DNA of 64,000 bases from Catellatospora sichuanensis (GCF_007483665.1 NZ_VIQO01000025.1:174080-238079); one strand, 5' to 3'; numbered from the stretch's first letter, positions 50,999 through 60,026 are shown. Notes: generated by a model from the sequence alone, not told the origin. Translations and numbers: made by a program.

Positions 50999-52830
50999 AG
51001 GGCGGCGCGGTGTCGGGCCTGGGTGATGGCCCAGGCGGCGTTGACGAGGCCGATGTGGCTGAAGGCCTGGGGGAAGTTGCCGAGCAGCTCACCGGTGTGC
51101 GGGTCGACCTCCTCGGCGAGCAGGCCGACGTCGTTGGCGTACGCGGCGGCGCGTTCGAAGACCTCGGTGGCCCGGTTGACCCGGCCCGCCTCGGCCAGTG
51201 CCTGGGCCAGCCAGAACGTGCACAGCAGGAAGGTGCCCTCCTCGCCGGCGAGGCCGTCCACGCCGCCTTCGGCGCGGTAGCGGTAGACCAGTCCCCGGTC
51301 GTCGGTGAGGCGGTCGGCGATGGCCTCGATGGTGGCCAGCATGCGCGGATCGTCGGCAGGCAGGAAGCCCACGATCGGCATCATCAGGCAGGACGCGTCG
51401 AGGTCCGCCGAGCCGAAGTACTGTGTGAACGCCCCGGCGGTGGCGTTCCAGCCGTCGCGCAGCACGCGCTCGCGAAGTTCGTCGCGGGCGGTCGTCCACT
51501 GCGGGACGCGGTCCTGCGCCTCGAGCCGCTCGGCCAGTCTGATCGCCCGGTCCAGGGCCACCCAGCACATCACCTTCGAGTAGACGAAGTGCCGGGCCGG
51601 GCCGCGTACCTCCCAGATGCCCTGGTCGGTCTCGTGGCAGCGGACGGCCGCGGCGTCGGCCAGCGCCACCAGGAACGAGCGCATGTCCTCGTCCATCCCA
51701 GTGATCTTGTCGGACAACCGGTACGCGGCGGCGAGCAGCTCGCCGTACACGTCGATCTGCTGCTGATTCCACGCCCCGTTGCCGACCCGCACCGGCCGGC
51801 TGTCGCGCCAGCCGCGCAGGTGCGGCAGGGTGCGCTCGGACAGGTCGTGCTCGCCGCCCACGCCGAACATGATCTGCAGCGGCGTGTCCGGGCCGATCGC
51901 GGCGGCCGCGGCGGTGGTCATGAAGGCGAAGAAGTCGTCGGCCTCGTCGGGACAGGCGGCGACCCACAGCGCCTCCATGGTGAAGCTCGCATCGCGCACC
52001 CACGAGTAGCGGTAGTCCCAGTTGCGCTCGCCGCCGACACCCTCGGGCAGCGAGGTGGTCGCCGCGGCGACGATCGCCCCGCTGGGCCGGAAGGTCAGCC
52101 CCTGCAGCACCCGGCCGCTCTGGTGCACCAGGTCGTGCCACGGGCCCTCGTAGTTCTGGTGCAGCTTCGACCACGCCCGCCAGGCCTGCACGGTGTCCGT
52201 CATGCGATCGGCGAGTTCCTCCTGCGACCAGACCCGGGCCGGCTCCTGCTCCAGGGTCGAGCGGTGCAGCGCGAACCACACCTCGTCGCCGACCCGCAGC
52301 GTCAGCCCGCCCTCAGCGTCGCAGTTGCGGGTGGCGAGCTCGGTCGGGGTGGTCAGCACCAGCCACTCCGCGCCGCCGCGGGCGGTCAGCCCGCCCTCGA
52401 CCGGGGACAGCAGCGGGCGCAGCAGGCCGTACTCGGGGCGCGGCTGGTAGCTGACGCGTACGTCGACCTCGCCGTCGCGGCAGCTTACCGAGCGGATCAG
52501 CAGGTGGGGTGCGGCGACGCCGAGGTCGTGGCCGTGGCCGTGCCGGTTGGGCCCGGTCGCCAGGGCGTCGGTGACCGCGAGTGTGCCGGTCGGGGTGTGG
52601 AAGGTCGTCTCCAGCACGAGGGTCTGGTCCAGGTAGCGCCGGGTCGCCGTGTACGGCCCGGCCGGGGCGATGGACCAGTGCCCGGCGTCGTCGTCGAGCA
52701 GCCTGCCGAACACCGACGGGCTGTCGAACCGTGGAAAGCACAGCCAGTCCACCGAGCCGTCGCGCGTGACCAGGGCCGCGCTGTGGCAGTCCGAGAGCAG
52801 CGCGTGGTCGGCAATGGGTACACCGCTCAC
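50995..52830 (-). CDS. GH15-family glucoamylase/trehalase-like enzyme
   Basis: A 611-residue glycoside hydrolase of the family 15 group found as trehalases or glucoamylases in actinobacteria. An N-terminal beta-sandwich (SAALVTRDGSVDWLCFPRFD) is followed by an (alpha/alpha)6 barrel with GERNWDYRYSWVRDASFTME, where the WDYRYSWVRDA signature is diagnostic. The likely catalytic Glu is in CHETDQGIWEVRGPARHFV, and the second in TFWLAQALAEAGR/LLAEEVDP. No signal peptide, so it acts on intracellular glucans or trehalose. The GTG start (52830) begins VSGVPIADHALLSD, matching family N-termini. Confidence 0.88.
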   Translation of the reverse strand: MSGVPIADHALLSDCHSAALVTRDGSVDWLCFPRFDSPSVFGRLLDDDAGHWSIAPAGPYTATRRYLDQTLVLETTFHTPTGTLAVTDALATGPNRHGHGHDLGVAAPHLLIRSVSCRDGEVDVRVSYQPRPEYGLLRPLLSPVEGGLTARGGAEWLVLTTPTELATRNCDAEGGLTLRVGDEVWFALHRSTLEQEPARVWSQEELADRMTDTVQAWRAWSKLHQNYEGPWHDLVHQSGRVLQGLTFRPSGAIVAAATTSLPEGVGGERNWDYRYSWVRDASFTMEALWVAACPDEADDFFAFMTTAAAAAIGPDTPLQIMFGVGGEHDLSERTLPHLRGWRDSRPVRVGNGAWNQQQIDVYGELLAAAYRLSDKITGMDEDMRSFLVALADAAAVRCHETDQGIWEVRGPARHFVYSKVMCWVALDRAIRLAERLEAQDRVPQWTTARDELRERVLRDGWNATAGAFTQYFGSADLDASCLMMPIVGFLPADDPRMLATIEAIADRLTDDRGLVYRYRAEGGVDGLAGEEGTFLLCTFWLAQALAEAGRVNRATEVFERAAAYANDVGLLAEEVDPHTGELLGNFPQAFSHIGLVNAAWAITQARHRAAL

Positions 52831-52932
52831 GGTTCCAGTCTCGCGACCGGCCTGCCCGACCGCCCCGCGTTCGGCGATATGCGCTGGTGCGCGGACGTGC
52901 TGGAGCACCGCATGCCGAACTTGCCGGGCCGC

Positions 52933-53742
52933 TCAGGTGAGGGCCGCTTCACGCCCCGAGTGCGCGGCGATCAGGTCCGCGGCGACACCCGCGGCCAGGC
53001 ATTCGGCCACCGCCTCCTGACGCGCGGACTCCCAGTGCCTGCGGCGGGCGGCAATGGCCGCCGCGATCGCGGCCAGCTCGCGCACCGAGCGGGAGTCGGC
53101 GTCCGACGGCGGGTTGGTGCGGGCCGCGTCGAAGGCGCTGGAGATCGCGTCCGGCTCGGCGTCGGCCAGCTCCGCGATCTCGTCGAGGTCCCACTCGTGG
53201 TGCACGACCAGATTCGCCGCGTACAGGTTGCGGTTGGCCGCCACCACGTCCAGGTGGTAGCTGCTGAAACGCACCATGTCGGTCGCCTTGTGCACCCGGG
53301 TCAGCGGATCCGTGGGCAGCACGAGTTCGGCTTCGCGCAGGTGGTGCACCGCCGTGGCGCGGGCCTCGGACAGCAGGTCGCGCAGCTCGTTGGCCAGCTG
53401 CTGGCGGTGCAGCAGCTCGTGCCCGGCGTCGTAGAGGTGCGGCGGAGTGGTCGACCACTCGGCGATCAGGCGCACCCGTCTCTCGTCCGCGCGGTGGCCG
53501 CAGATCACCTCGGCCAGGTCCTCGGTCGTCCAGTCGCGGTTGCCGTGCAGGTACGCCGCCGCCTCGTCGCGGGCGCGCAGGGCCGTGCCGTACGCCTGGC
53601 GGATGTCCGCACTCACGGTGCACGCCTGCATCGCCCCGGACGTGGTGCCGAGGGCCTGCACGGCCCGCAGATCCGCACGGAGCCGGGAGACATTGATATG
53701 GGCCAGCGGGTCGCTACCGACGCCCGCCCGCGTCGCGTCCAT
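52933..53742 (-). CDS. Helical protein of unknown function
   Basis: A 269-residue soluble protein, nearly all alpha-helical with likely coiled-coil segments (HRQQLANELRDLLSEARATA and RSVRELAAIAAAIAARRRHW). No motif or membrane segment is recognised. Codon use matches its neighbours. It is in the same direction as the GH15 gene with 102 bp between them and its start lies 40 bp from the GlxA-type gene end. Confidence 0.7.
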   Translation of the reverse strand: MDATRAGVGSDPLAHINVSRLRADLRAVQALGTTSGAMQACTVSADIRQAYGTALRARDEAAAYLHGNRDWTTEDLAEVICGHRADERRVRLIAEWSTTPPHLYDAGHELLHRQQLANELRDLLSEARATAVHHLREAELVLPTDPLTRVHKATDMVRFSSYHLDVVAANRNLYAANLVVHHEWDLDEIAELADAEPDAISSAFDAARTNPPSDADSRSVRELAAIAAAIAARRRHWESARQEAVAECLAAGVAADLIAAHSGREAALT

Positions 53743-53782
53743 TTATGCAGCGTACGCCCATCTGCGGCGGGTTGCCGTGGGG

Positions 53783-54772
53783 TCACTTCAAGGCGTCGGC
53801 TCGGTATGCCGCGCCCGACGTCCGGAACCTGCCCCGGTACGCCGCGGGCGGCATGCCGAGCCGGCGCAGGAACGCCCGCCGCATGGTCTCCGGGGAGCCG
53901 AACCCGGCCCGCCGGGCTACCACGTCCAGCGGTTCGTCGCCGGTCTCCAGCAGGTTCTGTGCCGCTTCGACCCGGGCCAGCTCGACGTAGTTGGCCGGGC
54001 TCAGCCCGGTCTCGTCGCGGAAAAGCCGGGTGAACTGCCGCACGCTGAGCATGGCCCGGCCGGCCATCGCCGCCAGCGAGTGGTCGGCGGCCGGGTCGAG
54101 CACCACCGCGTCGAGCACCGGCCGCAGCACCTCGCCGTGCCGGCCGCCGCCGAGTTGCCGCACGCTGTACTGCGACTGGCCGCCCGGCCGCTGCAGGAAC
54201 ACCACCAGGTGCTTGGCGACCAGGCGGGCGAGTTCCGGGCCGTGGTCCTCCTCGACCAGGCCCAGGGCCAGGTCGATGCCGGAGGTGACGCCCGCCGAGG
54301 TCACGATCGCCCCGTCCCGCACGAAGATCGACTCGGCGTCGACATCGGTCTTCGGGTAGCGGGCGGCGAGCCGCTCGGCCAGGTCCCAGTGGGTGGCCGC
54401 CCGGCGCCCGTCCAGCAGTCCGGCCGCGGCCAGCACGAACGCGCCCGCACAGACCGAGGCGGTGCTGCCCGCGCCCGCGGACAGCCGCCGGACCTCGGCA
54501 AGCAGCGCCGTGTTCCGCTCGCTTGCGGCGACGTCCGGGGCGCCGGGCACGATCAGCACGTGCATGCCCGGCGCCACGTCCGCGAGCGCGACGTCCGCGC
54601 GCAGGCGCACCCCGCTGCTGGTGCGCACGTCGGCGCCGCCCGGCGAGGCGAGGCGCACGCGGTAGTCGGCCCCGTGCTCGTCGGCGACGGTGAACACCTC
54701 CACCGGGCCGGTGACGTCGAGCAGCCGGACCCCGTCGTAGGCGACCACGACGACCTCGTACGCCCCACCCAT
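53783..54772 (-). CDS. GlxA-type regulator (DJ-1/PfpI + AraC)
   Basis: A 329-residue regulator. The N-terminal DJ-1/PfpI-like domain (residues 5-185) carries the conserved loop STASVCAGAFVLAAAGLLDG with Cys in the nucleophile-elbow position and GRRAATHW. The C-terminal AraC helix-turn-helix pair (about 215-320) includes RQFTRLFRDETGLSPANYVE and AQNLLETGDEPLDVVARRAG. Proteins of this type respond to small metabolites such as glycine betaine. It may regulate the adjacent stress protein and MFS transporter genes, 19 bp upstream in the same direction. Confidence 0.9.
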   Translation of the reverse strand: MGGAYEVVVVAYDGVRLLDVTGPVEVFTVADEHGADYRVRLASPGGADVRTSSGVRLRADVALADVAPGMHVLIVPGAPDVAASERNTALLAEVRRLSAGAGSTASVCAGAFVLAAAGLLDGRRAATHWDLAERLAARYPKTDVDAESIFVRDGAIVTSAGVTSGIDLALGLVEEDHGPELARLVAKHLVVFLQRPGGQSQYSVRQLGGGRHGEVLRPVLDAVVLDPAADHSLAAMAGRAMLSVRQFTRLFRDETGLSPANYVELARVEAAQNLLETGDEPLDVVARRAGFGSPETMRRAFLRRLGMPPAAYRGRFRTSGAAYRADALK

Positions 54773-54791
54773 GCCGGACGACCTCCTCAGC

Positions 54792-55202
54792 TCACTGCAC
54801 CAGCAGCACCGACACGACCGAAAGGCGGCTGACGTCGCTGCTCACACTGCCCGCCAGCGCGCCGAGCCGGCCGTGGTGGCGCGGGCCGAGCGCGATCAGG
54901 TCCGCGCCGACCGCCCGCGCCCGGTCCGCCAGCAGCTGCGGCACGTCGCCGTAGAGCGTGGGCAGCACGCTGCCGTCGGCGACGACGCCGGTCTCGCGCA
55001 GCCGCTCGACCGCCACGCAGACGAGCTTGCGGGCGAGCGCGTCGTCCGCCAGGTCGACGACGGCGTCGTACACCATCATCGACTCGTCGGCGTGCGCCAC
55101 GTAGACGTTCGCGCCACTCGTGCGCGCCAGGTAGGCGACGGTGTCGAGCAGGTGCTCGTCGCGCGCCGAGCCGTCGATCGCGGCCAGGATGGTATCGAAC
55201 AT
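54792..55202 (-). CDS. Universal stress protein (UspA family)
   Basis: A 136-residue Rossmann-like protein: FDTILAAIDGSARDEHLLDT at the N-terminus and the ATP-loop-like GPRHHGRLGALAGSVSSDV near the end, followed by SVVSVLLV. ATP-binding Usp proteins act in stress survival. It lies 4 bp downstream of the MFS transporter gene and 19 bp before the GlxA-type regulator gene, so the three are probably an operon. Confidence 0.88.
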   Translation of the reverse strand: MFDTILAAIDGSARDEHLLDTVAYLARTSGANVYVAHADESMMVYDAVVDLADDALARKLVCVAVERLRETGVVADGSVLPTLYGDVPQLLADRARAVGADLIALGPRHHGRLGALAGSVSSDVSRLSVVSVLLVQ

Positions 55203-55206
55203 GACG

Positions 55207-56499
55207 TCACTCCGATCGGGTCGAGACGGGTGCGGGCACGGCCCGCAGGTGGCCGACGGGGGTGGGCTCGGCGGTGCCCGGCTCATCGCGGCGGGCGCTG
55301 TCGCCCGCGGTCTGCGGGACGGCGGGATGCTCGCGCTGCCACAGCGCGACCAGTGCGGCGATGCCGAGCAGGGCGACGGACAGCCACAGTCCACGGGCGA
55401 CACCACCAGGGCCGTCGGACAGCAGCCCGGACAGCACCGGGCCGATCGCCTGGCCGGCCGAGAACGCCACGGTGAGCAGGGCGATGCCGGCGGCCCAACC
55501 CTCGGCAGGCAGCATGCGGCGCGCCATCAGGGTGGCCGCGGTGGGACCGGCCATGAAGCTCGCGCCGAACACGACCGCCGACAGCAGCGCCGCGAACGGG
55601 CCCGCCTCGATCAGCAGCACCGGCAGCACGCCGAGCAGCACCAGCGCCGCGACCAGCGCGGGCGCGCGGCCGCCGGGCAGCCGGCCGATGACCCGGCCCC
55701 ACAGGGTCAGCGTGGTCAGCGCGGAGACCGCGCCCAGCACCACGAAGAACACGGCTGTGAGCCAGGTGCCCAGGCCCTGGCCGCGCAGCAGCGCCACGAC
55801 GAAGGTCATGTAGCTGACGTAGCCCGCGCCGAACAGCAGGTACCAGGCGAACGTCGGGCCGAGCCGGCGAATCTGCACCGGGCTGAGCAGCGCGGTGTGC
55901 GCGCCGCGCGGTTCGGCCACGGAACGTGACCCCCACCGGGCCGGCAGCACCGCGAGCACGGACAGCACGCCCAGCAGCAGCCAGCCGAGCCGCCAGCCGC
56001 CGGCGGCCAGCGCCACGGGGACGATCAAGCCCGACAGCACCACGCCGATGCCGACGCCCGCCATGTAGACGCCGACCAGCAGCGCCGAGCGCCGCTGGTG
56101 GACGCCAACGGCGATCCGCGCGGCGAGGGTGGAGCCGACGACGAAGGTGACGGCGGTGGCGAAACCGCCCACGAAGCGCAGCGCCAGCAGCCCGGCGAGG
56201 TGTGCGGTGGCGGCGGTGGCGAGCAGCGCCAGCGCGCTGACGGCCAGGCTGCCGGTGAAGGCGGTGGACCCGCCGAGCCGTCGTGACCAGTACGCGGCGG
56301 TGGCCGCGCCGATGATGTAGCCGACGGCGTTCGCCGTGTTCATGGCGCCCGCCTGGGCGTAGCTCCAGTGCAACTGGGTGTGCATCGGCGGCAACAGCAG
56401 GGCGTACGCGAAACGCGTGAAGCCCAGCGCCACCACCGGCCCGGCTGCCAGCGCGAGCGCGGTCATGACCTGTGGTCGCAGGCCGCGGTTGTCGTCCAT
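55207..56499 (-). CDS. MFS transporter (YbfB/YjiJ-type)
   Basis: A 430-residue transporter with 12 membrane helices. The first helix has ALAAGPVVALGFTRFAYALL, matching the YbfB/YjiJ group of MFS proteins; the cytoplasmic loop YWSRRLGGS is present after helix 2. The C-terminal 45 residues are hydrophilic. Substrate unknown. The ATG (56499) has AAGGAG upstream. It heads a probable operon with the stress protein and GlxA-type regulator, and is divergent from the Cys-rich protein gene. Confidence 0.88.
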   Translation of the reverse strand: MDDNRGLRPQVMTALALAAGPVVALGFTRFAYALLLPPMHTQLHWSYAQAGAMNTANAVGYIIGAATAAYWSRRLGGSTAFTGSLAVSALALLATAATAHLAGLLALRFVGGFATAVTFVVGSTLAARIAVGVHQRRSALLVGVYMAGVGIGVVLSGLIVPVALAAGGWRLGWLLLGVLSVLAVLPARWGSRSVAEPRGAHTALLSPVQIRRLGPTFAWYLLFGAGYVSYMTFVVALLRGQGLGTWLTAVFFVVLGAVSALTTLTLWGRVIGRLPGGRAPALVAALVLLGVLPVLLIEAGPFAALLSAVVFGASFMAGPTAATLMARRMLPAEGWAAGIALLTVAFSAGQAIGPVLSGLLSDGPGGVARGLWLSVALLGIAALVALWQREHPAVPQTAGDSARRDEPGTAEPTPVGHLRAVPAPVSTRSE

Positions 56500-56637
56500 G
56501 ACGTCGTATCTCCTTGCCGTTTGTGGCCGGGGTTTCCGGCCCACCCAGGTCAAGGCCCGGCGGCAGGTCGTCCATCGCCGCCGTTCGAGACATCCCGCCC
56601 TCGGTTCGAGCCATTGACGTTCGTTTGCATATTTGAA

Positions 56638-56647
56638 GAAATATTTC
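56638..56647. promoter_or_regulatory. AT-rich palindrome in the divergent region
   Basis: GAAATATTTC is a perfect 10-bp palindrome in a 35-bp AT-rich patch (about 56620-56660), unusual for this genome. It is 140 bp upstream of the MFS gene and 110 bp upstream of the Cys-rich gene. TTGACT (56658-56663) with CATGAT 18 bp later is a fair promoter for the latter. The 260-bp gap has no gene. Confidence 0.35.
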
Positions 56648-56759
56648 AGTGTATGGATTGACTGCGTAGCTCTCCGCCGTCCATGATGTTCGACAAACGT
56701 CGATGGGCCCATCGCCGCTCCTCCTGGTAAACACCCCCCACCATGAAAGGAGGCGGACA

Positions 56760-57170
56760 GTGGCAGCTCTGACCGGCACGATGTCCTGGTTCTGCTGCGG
56801 CAACTCCTGGGGCCCGTGCGGCACCGCCGGACACGGCGCCTGCGGCACCTGCAACAGCGGCAGCTACCAGCACGCCTGGCCGAACGCCTCGGCCGCCTGT
56901 TTCAACATCACCCGGCCCGACCGCTGCGGCGTCAGCATGACGCGACGCGGCTGCGGCTTCCGGCACTACACCACCAACCGCTGCAACGGAAAACGCATCG
57001 GCACGACGATCGCCGACTGCGGGCCGCAGACCGACCTGTGGTGCGGCGAGCGCGCCTGCTGCGGCTCGGTATGCGGCACCAACCGCATCGTCGACCTCAC
57101 CGCGGCGGCGTACAGCCAGATCGCCAGCCTCTCCTCCGGCCTGCAGCCCTGCAGCGTCGACACCGTGTGA
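56760..57170 (+). CDS. Cys-rich double-psi-barrel-like protein
   Basis: A 136-residue protein with 15 cysteines and no visible signal peptide. The C-terminal half fits the double-psi beta-barrel pattern of RlpA/barwin/expansin proteins: KRIGTTIADCGP, then NRIVDLTAAAYSQIASLSSG. The N-terminal half is Gly/Cys-rich (SWFCCGNSWGPCGTAG). The GTG has a very strong AAAGGAGG. So many cysteines imply disulfides and hence export, perhaps with the Tat-dependent partner encoded 14 bp downstream. Function unknown; cell-wall or glycan binding is a guess. Confidence 0.72.
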   Translation: MAALTGTMSWFCCGNSWGPCGTAGHGACGTCNSGSYQHAWPNASAACFNITRPDRCGVSMTRRGCGFRHYTTNRCNGKRIGTTIADCGPQTDLWCGERACCGSVCGTNRIVDLTAAAYSQIASLSSGLQPCSVDTV

Positions 57171-57184
57171 GCGGGGGTACCGAG

Positions 57185-57787
57185 ATGACCGAGACCGTCG
57201 ACCGCCGCCGCCTGCTCACCAACGCCGTCGTCGGCAGCGCCGCCCTCGCCGGCGCGACCGCGCTCGGCTCCCTGGCGCCGGAGGCCGCCTTCGCCGCCGG
57301 TGACCAGGCGATCGAGCCCGGCGCGCCCGACCCCAACTTCGCCGAGGGGCGGATCACCGGCATCAGCGCCGGGATGCTGTTCGTCACCGGCTCCGACATG
57401 GCGCTGTGGCGCATCCGGATCACCGGTGGCACCAGCATCTGGAAACTGCGCCCCACCACGTTCGACCAGGTCGCCGTCGGCGACGGCCTGTATGCCCGCG
57501 GCCTGCGCCTGCCCGATGGCACCCTCGCCGCCGACTCCGTGTGGGTGAACATCGTCAACGTGCACGCCCACATCGCGGCCATCGGCCGCAACCTGCTGCA
57601 CCTGGACCACAAAGGCAAGCGCATCGTCGGGCACCTGGTGCCCGGCACCTCGGCCGCCCGCTACAACAACACCCCGGCCGTGTCCGACATGTCGATGCTG
57701 CGCGTCGGCAAGCACGTCCAGGTCATCGGCGCCTGGGTGCCCGACACCAACGAGGTCGAGATCGCGACCGTCTACGCGGCCGCCTGA
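57185..57787 (+). CDS. Tat-exported beta-rich protein
   Basis: A 200-residue protein with a twin-arginine signal (DRRRLLTNAVVGSAALAG, cleavage after about residue 38, AFAA). The mature part has two similar beta-barrel-like halves: GRITGISAGMLFVTGSDMAL followed by VAVGDGLYARGLRLPDGTLA, and IGRNLLHLDHKGKRIVG followed by LRVGKHVQVIGAWV. These resemble OB-fold/DUF5666-like repeats. It contains no Cys in the mature part. Spacing of 14 bp to the Cys-rich gene suggests co-expression and possibly piggy-back export of that partner. Confidence 0.78.
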   Translation: MTETVDRRRLLTNAVVGSAALAGATALGSLAPEAAFAAGDQAIEPGAPDPNFAEGRITGISAGMLFVTGSDMALWRIRITGGTSIWKLRPTTFDQVAVGDGLYARGLRLPDGTLAADSVWVNIVNVHAHIAAIGRNLLHLDHKGKRIVGHLVPGTSAARYNNTPAVSDMSMLRVGKHVQVIGAWVPDTNEVEIATVYAAA

Positions 57788-57823
57788 CCGAGCAGCGGCG
57801 CCGGCCGGGGCCCCCCGCCCGGG

Positions 57824-57886
57824 CCCCCCCCCCACCCCGGCGGGCGCCCCCCAACCCCCCCCGGGCCCGCGCGGGCCCCCCCCCCC
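57824..57886. repeat. Homopolymeric C tracts in a G/C-only spacer
   Basis: Runs of 10 (57824-57833), 6 (57847-57852), 8 (57855-57862) and 11 C (57876-57886) occur in a spacer of almost pure G/C (57800-57915) between the Tat protein and MauE-like genes. Such tracts slip during replication and are also frequent sequencing-error sites. Confidence 0.75.
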
Positions 57887-57974
57887 CGCCCCCGCCGCCG
57901 AACCCGGGCGGACGCCCCGAACCCCCGCGCGTCCGCCCGCTCCCCTACGACACCCTTCGACACCCGGAGGATCG

Positions 57975-58865
57975 ATGATCTCGTGGATCGCGCCGCTGCA
58001 GCCGCTGCTGCTCGGCCTCGTGCTGCTCTGGTCGGCCCGGCTGAAACTGCTCTCCCCGCACGCCGCCGCGGCGGCCGGGCGCAGCGCGCTGGCCCGGCTC
58101 GTCGGCGACGAACGCGCGCTGCCCACATACCGGCTGGTCGGCGTCGTGGAGGCGGCACTCGGGCTGGTCCTGCTGGCACCGCCCACGCTGCCCGCCGAGG
58201 CGCTGGCCGCCGCCGCGCTGTCGCTCGGCTTCACCGGCTACCTGGTCTACGCCCGCCTCGCCGCGCCCGAGTCGTCGTGCGGCTGCCTGTCCGCGACGCG
58301 CACCCCGGTGCGGTGGCGCTCGTTCGCCCGCACCGGCGGCCTGCTGGCGGCGAGCCTGCTCGCGCTGCCCGCGACCGTCGGCTGGTTCGACGTGCTGCGG
58401 ACCCGGCCGCTGCCGGCCGTCGCGCTGCTGCTGGCCGAGGCGGCCCTGCTGGTCGCCCTCTCCCCCGAACTCGACCGGCACTGGCTCGACCCGCTGCGCC
58501 AGCTCAAGGTCCAGGTGACCCGGCCGCTGCCGGCGGGCGGCTTCGACGTGCCGCTGGACTCCACGGTGGAGCAGCTGCACCGCAGCCCGGTGTGGCGGGA
58601 GACTGCCGTGCTGCTCACCTCCGACCTGCGTGAACACTGGGACGACGACGGCTGGCGCATCCTCGTCTTCACCGCCCGCCACTTCGGCCAGGAGGTCTCC
58701 GCGGTCTACGCCGTCCCGCGCCTGCGCTACCGGCCCGCCGCGGTGCGGGTCGTCCTGATCGACGAGCCCACCGGCCGCGTCGTGCTCAGCCTGGAGTCCC
58801 CTCCCGACTCCCCCGAGCCCGACTGGGTCCGCCCGTCCCCGTCCCCGGCCGCCGCCGCGGCCTGA
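57975..58865 (+). CDS. MauE/DoxX-like redox membrane protein
   Basis: A 296-residue protein. The first 155 residues contain four or five membrane helices of the MauE type (LLLGLVLLWSARLKLLSPHA, GVVEAALGLVLLAPPTLP) with a periplasm-facing CGC pair (C102, C104) in SSCGCLS. Residues 165-296 are a soluble tail containing EQLHRSPVWRETAVLLTSDL, with some thioredoxin-like flavour but no CxxC. MauE-type proteins support disulfide formation in exported Cys-rich proteins; the 15-Cys protein two genes upstream is the obvious client. Confidence 0.8.
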   Translation: MISWIAPLQPLLLGLVLLWSARLKLLSPHAAAAAGRSALARLVGDERALPTYRLVGVVEAALGLVLLAPPTLPAEALAAAALSLGFTGYLVYARLAAPESSCGCLSATRTPVRWRSFARTGGLLAASLLALPATVGWFDVLRTRPLPAVALLLAEAALLVALSPELDRHWLDPLRQLKVQVTRPLPAGGFDVPLDSTVEQLHRSPVWRETAVLLTSDLREHWDDDGWRILVFTARHFGQEVSAVYAVPRLRYRPAAVRVVLIDEPTGRVVLSLESPPDSPEPDWVRPSPSPAAAAA

Positions 58866-58882
58866 GCCCGCACGGACGCGCT

Positions 58883-58951
58883 CGAAGATCGCTGTTTCGG
58901 GTCAACATCTGCGGTCTGACCTCAGGTTCTGGCACGAGACGGCGATCTTCG
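58883..58951. terminator. Long imperfect inverted repeat after the MauE-like gene
   Basis: CGAAGATCGCTGTTTCG (58883-58899) and 58935-58951 pair at 15 of 17 positions, the outer 10 bp perfectly. It lies 18 bp after the stop codon. The remaining gap to 59144 holds no recognisable gene. Confidence 0.55.
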
Positions 58952-59144
58952 CAAGGGGGCCGTCGAGCGTCCGGCGTGGAATCCGTTTTCCCGAAGGGTG
59001 AGCTTCTGGCAGCGGGGCAGGTTTCGGTGGTGTGAACTGTAGGCACGAGCGCAGCGTCGGGCTCTCGCGGCGACCACCCCCGCCGCCTCACCGCGTCGCG
59101 CTCCCCACCCCGAGTCGCGCACGCCGCGACCTCCGGGAGTCACC

Positions 59145-59582
59145 GTGCTCGCTACCGTCCCCCCACTCCAGGCCTCCGCCCTGCGTCACGCCGCGACGGC
59201 GCTGGCCACGGCCGCACCGCTGTTGGCCGGGCGCGGCAGGCGTACGGTCGACGCGTGGCCGGGCCTGCCTGAGCTGCCCGCCGCCTGGCTGGCCGATCCC
59301 GACAACCGGATCAGCACCGCGACCCAGCGCTTCACGGCCTACCGGCGCGGCACCACGGAGATCCAACTGCACTCCGTGCTCGGCTTCGACGAGGACACCC
59401 TGGAGCGGCAGATCGCCCGGATCAACCTCGGCCCGCACCGGGTGCGGGTCAGCGCCGGCACCACCTGGCGCGGCTTCGAGGCCCGCTGGGCCTGCGGCGA
59501 CATCGCGCACCGGCTGGTCTGCCGCGGCCCGCAGCGCCTGGCCGACTTCCTCGACCTGCTGCTCGGCCTCGACTGGGACTGA
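59145..59582 (+). CDS. Hypothetical protein (145 aa)
   Basis: A soluble alpha/beta protein starting VLATVPPLQ, with a GTG start and CGGGAG upstream. Conserved-looking parts are WPGLPELPAAWLADPDNRIS, GTTEIQLHSVLGFDEDTLER and FEARWACGDIAHRLVCRGPQ. No family recognised. It is convergent with the Nudix gene, with 12 bp between stops. Confidence 0.65.
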   Translation: MLATVPPLQASALRHAATALATAAPLLAGRGRRTVDAWPGLPELPAAWLADPDNRISTATQRFTAYRRGTTEIQLHSVLGFDEDTLERQIARINLGPHRVRVSAGTTWRGFEARWACGDIAHRLVCRGPQRLADFLDLLLGLDWD

Positions 59583-59594
59583 CGGCCGCCCACC

Positions 59595-60026
59595 TCAGTC
59601 GAAGAGGCGGCCGAGATGGGAGCCCTGGCCGCCGACCAGCACGTGCGCCTGCTCCAGGGGCATCCAGTACAGGTCGAAGCGGATCGGATCGTGTGAGCCG
59701 TCGCCGGTCTCGTACGTCGTCCAGCGTTCGGGCACCTCGTCGGCGTCGACGGCCAGCTCGTAGAAGTGCCGCACGTGCACGGCGTCGGCTGAGGGCCGCG
59801 CGTCGTACTCGCCGACGCCCAGGTAGCGGACCAGGCGCAGGCCGGGCAGTTCGGTCTCCTCGTACGCCTCGCGCAGCACCGCGTCCTCGGGCAGCTCGCC
59901 GGGCCGGACCGTGCCCGCGGGCACCTGGATCCCGGCCAGTGCCAGGGTGTCGTGGTCGCCGTGGGCGAACACCACGAGCTTCCCGTCGCGCACGATGTAC
60001 GCGACGACCTTGCTCACCCGCTTCAC
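59595..60026 (-). CDS. Nudix hydrolase
   Basis: A 143-residue hydrolase. The Nudix box reads GTVRPGELPEDAVLREAYEE, i.e. G-x5-E-x7-REAYEE, followed by TEL; the usual Gly after the EE pair is Glu, so the box is slightly atypical but the metal-binding Glu residues are present. N-terminal KVVAYIVRDGKLVVF is the usual first strand. Substrate unknown. GTG overlaps the MaoC stop (GTGA), so it is coupled to that gene. Confidence 0.85.
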   Translation of the reverse strand: MKRVSKVVAYIVRDGKLVVFAHGDHDTLALAGIQVPAGTVRPGELPEDAVLREAYEETELPGLRLVRYLGVGEYDARPSADAVHVRHFYELAVDADEVPERWTTYETGDGSHDPIRFDLYWMPLEQAHVLVGGQGSHLGRLFD

